A DNA stretch of 64,000 nt from Salipaludibacillus sp. LMS25 (GTDB lineage Bacteria > Bacillota > Bacilli > Bacillales > Salisediminibacteriaceae): the NCBI RefSeq assembly GCF_024362805.1, contig NZ_CP093299.1:1798001-1862000 (forward strand), in the 5' to 3' direction. The notes beneath the pieces were generated by a model. The model saw only the letters and a list, made by a program, of their open reading frames with translations. It was not told where the DNA came from and searched no databases. Numbering within the stretch: position 1 is the first letter of the stretch; each line of letters opens with the position of its first letter. Position numbers and translations under genes: made by a program. Of this stretch, positions 55,878 to 64,000 are shown piece by piece.

Positions 55878-57228
55878 AGACTGACACCTCCAAATCGGCA
55901 TTAGATCTAAAATCCAACAACGTCCAACGTCCATCTATTTTCACATACCACCCAGGCTCAAAAGTGGCATATGACCGCTGTCTCACCATATAATGGCCTA
56001 TCGTAATATCTTCAACAGCCCGGTTACTAAACGCCTCATATTCACGAATATGCTGCTGAACATCCTCAAAGGGTGGTAGGGTCACATTACCGCTTTTCTC
56101 CAGTGGCTCATCCGCAAGCTGATACATTGGTCGCGTATACTCTGTAATGGAGTTTGCTGCCCGTTTCACTCCGACCTTAAAGTGTTGATCTTGCCCTTGA
56201 TTGGATGCCAGAACAGGTAACCCTTGAACGTAAAGGCGAAATGAGGCATGATCATCTAAATCTGTTTCTGCCCAATCATCAGCCAAATAATCATTCGTCC
56301 ATCCAGAATGATTATTAATGAAATCAAGACCATCTTCTATAACTGACGGCACACCTGCAGGACTTCCTCCCCGTATATCCGGTCTTACGAAGTGAAGAAT
56401 ACTACCACTTTCATTTAAACTCATAATCCGATTTCCATCTGTATACGTTTCCCCTTGGTTAGTTTGTGGGTACGTTTCAATTACAGACGGATCATTGAAC
56501 AAAATTTGAGTAAATGCTTGGGCACTTAAGTCCGTCGTTTCATACGTATATTTCTCTAATGATATGGGCTCAGTCGTGACATAACTAATCGGCTGAAAGG
56601 TTTCAGTTTCTCCTCTGAATAAATGCTTTTCTACAGCAACTTGTTTATTGCCAGTTCCTTCATACATTTTTTCCAGATCACTCATCGTTAAAGAAATATC
56701 CGATTCGTAAACCGCCTCGTCTTCCATATCTACAAATTGAACGAGTAAATCCGTATTGTCTTCATCATCAGGATTCAGTAAAAAAATGATGCGATCCACC
56801 TGTTCAATGGCCAGATGATCTTCCTCCATCGTAAAAAACGCCTTCAACCAGTCGCCTTCTAGAGAATGATCAAAAATAAGCTCCATCCCTGTGAATTCTC
56901 TCTCTATTGATGGTGCTTGTGATTCCCACTGTGGATACACATAATCGATTTTCACCTCTTCAAGCTCTTGAAGGATGTCTTTGTACGTATCGTCGAGTGG
57001 GAGCAGCAATGATCGCTCCTCTTCACGATGAATAATAATTTGTCTCGGTTGGACGATTTCAGGTAAAGTTCGAGTATCCCCAAGGTCTTCAATTTCCACA
57101 TAGGTTTCATTAGATTCTTCGATGGCATCATACTCTGGCTGAAACGTCCATAGAAGCCAGGTCAATGTGATGCTGGAAAGAATAAGAATCCAAAGTACAG
57201 CTGTTTTAATAGATTCAATCATAATCAT
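55864..57228 (-). CDS. walH: WalH (YycH), WalK regulatory membrane protein
   Basis: 454 residues: one N-terminal helix (TAVLWILILSSITLTWLLW, about 9-27) and a large extracellular region of three domains, as in YycH. With WalI it controls the sensor kinase. Its ATG lies inside the end of walK (14-base overlap). The very acidic extracellular part is in keeping with the other exported proteins here. Confidence 0.93.
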   Translation of the reverse strand: MIMIESIKTAVLWILILSSITLTWLLWTFQPEYDAIEESNETYVEIEDLGDTRTLPEIVQPRQIIIHREEERSLLLPLDDTYKDILQELEEVKIDYVYPQWESQAPSIEREFTGMELIFDHSLEGDWLKAFFTMEEDHLAIEQVDRIIFLLNPDDEDNTDLLVQFVDMEDEAVYESDISLTMSDLEKMYEGTGNKQVAVEKHLFRGETETFQPISYVTTEPISLEKYTYETTDLSAQAFTQILFNDPSVIETYPQTNQGETYTDGNRIMSLNESGSILHFVRPDIRGGSPAGVPSVIEDGLDFINNHSGWTNDYLADDWAETDLDDHASFRLYVQGLPVLASNQGQDQHFKVGVKRAANSITEYTRPMYQLADEPLEKSGNVTLPPFEDVQQHIREYEAFSNRAVEDITIGHYMVRQRSYATFEPGWYVKIDGRWTLLDFRSNADLEVSVYGLE

Positions 57229-59038
57229 TCACCACATCTTCCTCGTACGGTAAACTGAATGAGAATGTCGTCCCTTTACCCCACTCACTACTTACCCAAA
57301 TGTTACCGCCATGGGCAACTGCTATTTCCTTTGCAATCGCAAGACCTAACCCAGTACCGCCTAAATTACGAGAACGGGCTTTATCAACGCGATAAAACCG
57401 ATCGAAAACATGACCCACATTTTCTTTAGGTATACCAACACCTTCATCTTTTACACTGATGACGACTCGCTCTTTCTCAGGCTTCAAAGAACACGTTATC
57501 GTCCCGCCTTCTGGGGAATATTTAATCGCATTGGACAAAATATTATCAAGAAGCTGAGTCAATTTGTCTCGATCACCACTTACTGAGATACTCTGATCCG
57601 GAAGTTTTCTTTTAAATTGGATATTTTGATTTTTCGTGGCCATATCGAATCTATCAATTACTTGATTAATAAAGGTCGTTGCATTTAGACTAGCTAAATT
57701 CATTTGATAATCTTTACTGTCCATGTTCGATAGTTGTAAAAGATCATTCACAAGGCGGATCATGCGCTCCGTCTCATTCGAGGTGACTTGCACAAAATGA
57801 GGTGCTACCTCAGGATCCTCAATTGCACCATCTGCAAGAGCCTCTAAATAACTTTTCATAGACGTAAGAGGTGTTCTTAACTCATGTGAAACATTCGCCA
57901 CAAACTCTTTTCGTTCTTGCTCAATGAGCTCCTGTTCAGTGACGTCATGAAGAACAGCAATTAAGCCATTCTCTTCTCCTTCATCATTTTCAATGACAGA
58001 AAAATGCGCCTCTACAATCGTCTCTTCCTCTTGATGGTCAAAGTCTAATAGAATAGGGTCAGCCATATTATATAAATCTTTCAGTTTCATAAAATGATCG
58101 AGTTTTAACGTGGCTATAATATCGGACCCCATCGTACCTTCTTGGCTTCTATTCAATAATTCCTCTGCTCTTCGGTTAAGCAACATAATTTGGCCTTTTT
58201 TATTTGTGGCCACAACCCCATCTGTCATATGGGTTAAAACAGAGGAAAGCTTCCGTCTCTCTCCCTCCGTAGTAGCATTAGCCACTTTTAATTTCCCACT
58301 TAATTCATTGAAGGTAACAGCTAGCTGCCCAATTTCATCATCGCCATATACTTTAACCTTCCGAGAGAAATCACCTTCACCCATAGCCTTCGCCTGCTTT
58401 CTCATATCGGTTATAGGGTGCGTAATGGTGCGTGAAAGAAAGATTCCAAGGGCAGCTGTTAAAATCATCGCTAACCCCGTACCAGTAAAAAGTATTTGAT
58501 TAATTTGTTGCATTTGAAAATAGATTTCTTCCATGGACGCTTCAATATAAATAGCCCCGAGAATTTGCTGGTCTTCCGTTTCTACAGGAAGGGCTAGCAC
58601 TTGCATCCTTTCCCCCGTTTCAGAGTCCCGCATCACATCAGGCTCCGCACGAAAACCTACGAGAGCTCGTTTCACCCGATGGTCAGTCGTCCGCTGGCCT
58701 GTATAAATCGCATTATCCAAATTGGCAGCAATCACCACACTATTGTGGTCCACAACTTGAACATTTGTATTATCCATCGAAAATTCGCGAATAAGACGAT
58801 CAATTCGTGAGTTTAAAGACGACTCCTCTTCATCCTCATCCCGCAGCATTTCCTGTTGAACATTATAAGCCACGAGCTCAATTCGTTCAGTTAATTGCTC
58901 GTTAAAATTACTCTCAAAATAATCTTCAAGCTGTTGGGTGAAATACACACTAATGACTTGCATCGCAATCAGAATCAATAACACATAAATGATAACGATT
59001 TTAAGGTGTATTGATTTGTAAAAGCGAATTTTATCCAT
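57215..59038 (-). CDS. walK: WalK (YycG) essential sensor histidine kinase
   Basis: 607 residues: helix 1 (about 14-33), extracellular PAS-like domain (about 34-180), helix 2 (about 183-203), HAMP (204-255), cytosolic PAS (about 260-370), H-box VSHELRTP with His385, HATPase with N box LDNILSNAIKYSP and G boxes DEGVGIP and GGTGLGLAIAKEI. Phosphorylates WalR to set cell-wall hydrolase expression, coupled to division. Starts two bases after walR. Standard length and all motifs intact. Confidence 0.97.
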   Translation of the reverse strand: MDKIRFYKSIHLKIVIIYVLLILIAMQVISVYFTQQLEDYFESNFNEQLTERIELVAYNVQQEMLRDEDEEESSLNSRIDRLIREFSMDNTNVQVVDHNSVVIAANLDNAIYTGQRTTDHRVKRALVGFRAEPDVMRDSETGERMQVLALPVETEDQQILGAIYIEASMEEIYFQMQQINQILFTGTGLAMILTAALGIFLSRTITHPITDMRKQAKAMGEGDFSRKVKVYGDDEIGQLAVTFNELSGKLKVANATTEGERRKLSSVLTHMTDGVVATNKKGQIMLLNRRAEELLNRSQEGTMGSDIIATLKLDHFMKLKDLYNMADPILLDFDHQEEETIVEAHFSVIENDEGEENGLIAVLHDVTEQELIEQERKEFVANVSHELRTPLTSMKSYLEALADGAIEDPEVAPHFVQVTSNETERMIRLVNDLLQLSNMDSKDYQMNLASLNATTFINQVIDRFDMATKNQNIQFKRKLPDQSISVSGDRDKLTQLLDNILSNAIKYSPEGGTITCSLKPEKERVVISVKDEGVGIPKENVGHVFDRFYRVDKARSRNLGGTGLGLAIAKEIAVAHGGNIWVSSEWGKGTTFSFSLPYEEDVVNDYD

Positions 59039-59040
59039 AC

Positions 59041-59751
59041 TTAACTCTCCTGCTCAGACTGTCGTAGGTAATATCCCACTCCCCGGCGTGTCACAATCCA
59101 TAACGGATTACTCGGGTTATCCTCCACTTTTTCTCTTAATCGACGAACGGTCACATCCACGGTGCGTACATCACCAAAATAGTCGTATCCCCAGACAGAC
59201 TGTAACAAGTGCTCCCGTGTCATCACCTGTCCCATATGACGAGCTAAGTAATGAATAAGTTCAAACTCACGGTGAGTTAACTCAATCGCTTCTCCTCTTT
59301 TTGTAACGAGGTAAGCGTCTGGTTGAATGAGTAACGGTCCGATTTCAATATTTTTATTTTCACTTTCTGAGTCTTGATTACTTTGATTTCTTCGGCGCAA
59401 ATTCGCTTTGACTCTAGCCACAAGCTCTCTCGTACTAAATGGCTTTGTCACGTAATCGTCAGCACCTAGCTCAAGACCAAGCACCTTATCTATTTCGGAA
59501 TCCTTTGCTGTCAGCATGATAATTGGCATATCGAACGTCTTTCTGACTTCTCGACATACTTCCATCCCATCTTTATATGGCAGCATAATATCTAATAAGA
59601 TAAGATCCGGAACATACTCCTTTGTTTTTTCGATCGCATCATTACCATCATACACACAGACGACGTCAAAACCGTCCTTCTCTAAGCCAAATTTCAATAT
59701 ATCTGCAATTGGTTTCTCATCATCCACAACTAGTATTTTATATTTCTCCAT
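59041..59751 (-). CDS. walR: WalR (YycF) essential response regulator
   Basis: 236 residues: receiver with VVDDE (8-12), phosphoacceptor Asp54 in [26 protein letters not shown] near 105; OmpR-type winged helix with [20 protein letters not shown] and [20 protein letters not shown]. Controls autolysin and wall-homeostasis genes. First gene of the wal operon; GAGCTGG-type ribosome site; a -10-like TAGAAT is at about 59791-59796 on minus. Confidence 0.97.
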   Translation of the reverse strand: MEKYKILVVDDEKPIADILKFGLEKDGFDVVCVYDGNDAIEKTKEYVPDLILLDIMLPYKDGMEVCREVRKTFDMPIIMLTAKDSEIDKVLGLELGADDYVTKPFSTRELVARVKANLRRRNQSNQDSESENKNIEIGPLLIQPDAYLVTKRGEAIELTHREFELIHYLARHMGQVMTREHLLQSVWGYDYFGDVRTVDVTVRRLREKVEDNPSNPLWIVTRRGVGYYLRQSEQES

Positions 59752-60501
59752 CTCATTCCAGCTCCTTCCCGGTCTGTGACTCTCTTTATTCTACCACATA
59801 AAAAATCCCTGTCCTATTACCTTATTGAACCAAGTCCGTTGAATTTGTTACCATTAACCAGTATGATAATTTCTTAGTTTAATTCTCTTACATTGTAAGC
59901 GATAAAATGACAGCAGTCGATTTAGGACCCTGCCTCTCCCTTTAAATAACTGAAATTAAATCAGAAGAGAGTCCCCTTACACGATCAATCACAAACTCAA
60001 AAGGGAACCCATTGAACCACGTTCAACTTAAAGAAAATCTCATTCTTTGACCTATCCAAATGACATTCTCGTAGTTTTGTCTCTCATCACTTTACATTCC
60101 TTGTTTATACGTTATCCGACATTGTTCTATTTTTCCATTCTCTACATGTGTCTTTATTTCCGGGGAAATAAACGTGACGCCTAATTAGATATTCCCCATC
60201 TTTCTGCATTTTTCATTTCTAACTCCTATTTAACGATACATGTAGGCGAGGTCTTTCACTGTTCCTCTCTTTAATAAGTGAATGTGAAAGCACCGTTATT
60301 TTACCACATGTCATCATATACACCTATTTACCTTGAAAACGTAAGAACATTGTCTTCGTTATGTTACATTATGTCATCTGAAAGAAATGTGACAATTCAC
60401 AACATGGCTTAACTAAATGACTACCATTATGCATTCACTAGCACAGTCATATTTAAGTACAAAAAAACCTATCCAATTAAAGGATAGGAACACTTTTTAA
60501 A
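59752..60501. other. Region between tRNA-Thr and walR
   Basis: About 750 bases upstream of the wal operon with no credible ORF. It presumably carries the walR promoter near 59790-59830 and the tRNA operon terminator near 60460-60500 (an ATCC...GGAT pairing with flanking T run on minus: CCTATCC/GGATAGG). No other element recognised. Confidence 0.45.
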
Positions 60502-60577
<76 letters not shown>

Positions 60578-60581
60578 ACAA

Positions 60582-60657
<76 letters not shown>

Positions 60658-60732
60658 TTATCAAGCTTATGTTAAGTGATATGTAAGACTTCTTCTGTCT
60701 ATCATGCACTTTTTGTAACCTTTTAATTTAAA

Positions 60733-60808
60733 TGGCGGTCCCGACGGGAATCGAACCCGCGATCTCCTGCGTGACAGGCAGGCATGTTAACCGCTACACC
60801 ACGGGACC
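60733..60808 (-). tRNA. tRNA-Asp (GTC)
   Basis: Acceptor GGTCCCG/CGGGACC, anticodon loop CTGTCAC with GTC, T loop TTCGATT, encoded CCA with discriminator G. Confidence 0.96.
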
Positions 60809-61068
60809 AAAATAAAAAACTCCTAATATATGTATTCTAGATAAAATACACTATGACAAGAGTTAACTGACAATAACTTTTCTATTGTCTTGTTCAACTT
60901 CTTTAATATGACGCTAATTTTCTTCAGTACTTTACAATGAGAACCACTGATGTTGTTTTACTTCGAAGCTTTTCCGATGTAGTTACAACAACTTAATTTG
61001 GTTGCACTTTGCAGTACCACTGATTCTTTCTTTCATTGATGTTATTCGACGTAGTAACGAAAGTAATT

Positions 61069-61145
<77 letters not shown>

Positions 61146-61296
61146 ACAATAATATTAATTATTTCATACAATACATCCTGTTTAGACAATCCCTCATTCA
61201 AAAAAATAAAAGTATGTTAATACTCTTTCTATTATGAGGAGCAACATGATAAATTATACGTGACTCTCTGTACAAAGTCAATAGGTAAATTAATTA

Positions 61297-61371
61297 TGGT
61301 GACCCGTACGGGATTCGAACCCGTGTTACCGCCGTGAAAGGGCGGTGTCTTAACCACTTGACCAACGGGCC
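61297..61371 (-). tRNA. tRNA-Glu (TTC)
   Basis: Acceptor GGCCCGT/ACGGGTC with one G-T pair, anticodon loop CTTTCAC with TTC, T loop TTCGAAT, encoded CCA. Confidence 0.96.
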
Positions 61372-61393
61372 ATCGGATACAGTACATAAAAAA

Positions 61394-61469
61394 TGGTGAG
61401 CCATGGAGGATTCGAACCTCCGACCCTCTGATTAAAAGTCAGATGCTCTACCAGCTGAGCTAATGGCTC
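61394..61469 (-). tRNA. tRNA-Lys (TTT)
   Basis: Acceptor GAGCCAT/ATGGCTC, anticodon loop CTTTTAA with TTT, T loop TTCGAAT, encoded CCA. First of the six in transcription order, downstream of purA as in Bacillus. Confidence 0.96.
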
Positions 61470-61671
61470 GCAATTTTAACGTCTTACTTTCCTGAGAACA
61501 ATCACACTTATAAAGATGTCGCATGTGTTTATATCCTGCGAGGATGCTTGTCACGTTTTGGCGACATGATATATCTTATCATCAATTAACCAATCACACA
61601 ATACTTTTTTTGAAAATAAATAATGCGTTTTTTACGACTCCCTAACTTTAGCGGAAAGTTGCTCATAAATC

Positions 61672-61703
61672 AAGGGTTCTCCCTAATTTTAAGCAGAACC
61701 CTT
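61672..61703 (-). terminator. Hairpin after purA
   Basis: AAGGGTTCT (61672-61680) pairs with AGAACCCTT (61695-61703). The minus-strand tail is only moderately T-rich, so read-through into the tRNA genes is possible. Confidence 0.55.
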
Positions 61704-61741
61704 TGATTTATTTTATTGTGAATAGCTAATTTGTTCACGAG

Positions 61742-63076
<1,335 letters not shown>

Positions 63077-63254
63077 TCAGTTTTCAACCACCGCTATTTT
63101 ATCAATTTGATGTGAGATAGTCAACGTTAATCCGAACATTAATGTCTATATTATTTTTTTTATTCGTTTATTGCCTTTGAATACATCTAATATTATAGAA
63201 TACCTCCCTTGTCACTTTTTTATAACGATTTCTCAGAGTTTATTTTCACATAAT

Positions 63255-63295
63255 AAAAGCACCCCCACTGTTAATCTGTCTAAAAGTGAGGATGC
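63255..63295 (-). terminator. Terminator after the DoxX gene
   Basis: GCACCCCCACT (63259-63269) pairs with AGTGAGGATGC (63285-63295) with minor mismatch; on minus it is followed by TTTTATT. Confidence 0.8.
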
Positions 63296-63316
63296 AATGA
63301 TTAAAATGGTAATAAC

Positions 63317-63823
63317 TTAAGCTGCCTGTACTTCATGCTTAGTGAATTTATTTTTAAACACTACCGTGCGGATGTAAGGAATAACCCAACGGTCTCCACC
63401 ATAACGACCGGCATTGTAACCAGCTACAATAACGAAAATAGATAAAAGAATTAACCATGGATTAGTTGACACAGTACCTGCAAACATAAAGGCAAAGTTC
63501 ATTGTCATGCCGAAGAATACAGCTGCAGTTGTTAACACGCCTAATACGAGACCAAGACCGACGAGAACTTCTCCCCAAGCGACCATAAAGCTAAACATTC
63601 CAGCATTCGGTAAAGCAAAGTTCTCAATAAAAGCATGGTAAGTTGGGTATGTTTCAATAACCGCTTCGTTATTTACAACGCCCATTAAATAGCCACTGGC
63701 ATCAAACTGTTCCCCCGTAATTTTCCCCCACCCAGCACTTAACCATTGCCAGCCAATATACACCCGTAAGACGGTTAAAATCCCTGCGGCTATTTTGTTA
63801 TTTCTTAAGAAATCCATGAACAT
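63317..63823 (-). CDS. DoxX-family membrane protein
   Basis: 168 residues with four helices. TVLRVYIGWQWLSAGWGKIT (about 18-37), MVAWGEVLVGLGLVLGVLT (about 80-98) and a C-terminal VIAGYNAGRYGGDRWVIPY are typical of DoxX/MhqP-like proteins. Several relatives respond to thiol or quinone stress; biochemical role unknown. AAGGGGGAA precedes the ATG. Single gene with its own terminator, upstream of purA on the same strand. Confidence 0.88.
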   Translation of the reverse strand: MFMDFLRNNKIAAGILTVLRVYIGWQWLSAGWGKITGEQFDASGYLMGVVNNEAVIETYPTYHAFIENFALPNAGMFSFMVAWGEVLVGLGLVLGVLTTAAVFFGMTMNFAFMFAGTVSTNPWLILLSIFVIVAGYNAGRYGGDRWVIPYIRTVVFKNKFTKHEVQAA

Positions 63824-64000
63824 AATGTATTCCCCCTTAGGAAAGAGTTTTAAGAAGTCAGTAGATCACCAGATAAATAATGAATAATGAATAAAACCTT
63901 TTTAAATTACGTTCAACACTTCACAATGATAGTTAGTGACTACTAACTCTCTTATAACTTTATTATATAGTCATTTATACTATTGTGACAGTGCTAACTG

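Overview
The window reads as chromosomal DNA of a low-GC Gram-positive rod of the family Bacillaceae. The walR-walK-walH-walI-walJ-htrA operon, rlmH, purA and a Lys-Glu-fMet-Asp-Phe-Thr tRNA cluster stand together as they do near the replication origin of Bacillus and its relatives. Strong AGGAGG-type ribosome sites, Fur boxes, cre-like sites and a T-box remnant agree. The very acidic solute-binding lipoproteins would suit an alkaliphilic or salt-tolerant species; genus is not resolved and that ecological point is inference.

Layout. 1-2369: tail of an ATP-grasp enzyme, then an MFS transporter coupled to a flavodoxin-like reductase. 3261-8348 (minus): response regulator, sensor kinase, ABC ATPase and large FtsX/MacB-type permease. 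8444-14408: siderophore import (ATPase, two permeases, divergent binding lipoprotein) with two Fur boxes, one a perfect 15-mer, plus a decayed copy of the ATPase tail. 14425-22716 (minus): a sugar locus with a GH94-type phosphorylase resembling 1,2-beta-oligoglucan phosphorylase, a YesL-family membrane protein, two permeases and a binding protein; at its head lie remnants of a GH1 beta-glucosidase and of a LacI regulator. 23640-29099: a second sugar-type ABC importer with a divergent GntR regulator and another YesL-family protein.

29275-35068 is a scrap zone: RhuM remnant, NUDIX and HAD genes, an IS110 fragment abutting the 3' half of a T-box leader, an MFS gene and an internally deleted IS21-type element. 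From 35107 to 42729 lies an AT-rich cargo: an immunity-like protein, then a TetR regulator, an ECF transporter (S, T and fused double ATPase) and two half-ABC transporters with YbtPQ/IrtAB features, headed by a Fur-box promoter. A second, more decayed IS21-type copy in the same orientation closes it, so the block looks like a former composite transposon carrying metal-chelate or heme uptake. This is the best candidate for an under-described system in the window. Its fused ECF ATPase appears to start at CTG.

43552-48500 holds debris (orphan C-terminal ORF, a folded RNA-like element, a perfect 48-bp palindrome, frameshifted ridA and hxlR, IS4 remnant) around an intact hxlR and iron-type alcohol dehydrogenase pair. 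From 48616 to the end the content is mostly conserved core: a serine hydrolase, rlmH, a cluster of DnaA boxes, a CxxH/CxxC protein, htrA, the wal operon, six tRNAs, purA and a DoxX protein, all on the minus strand.
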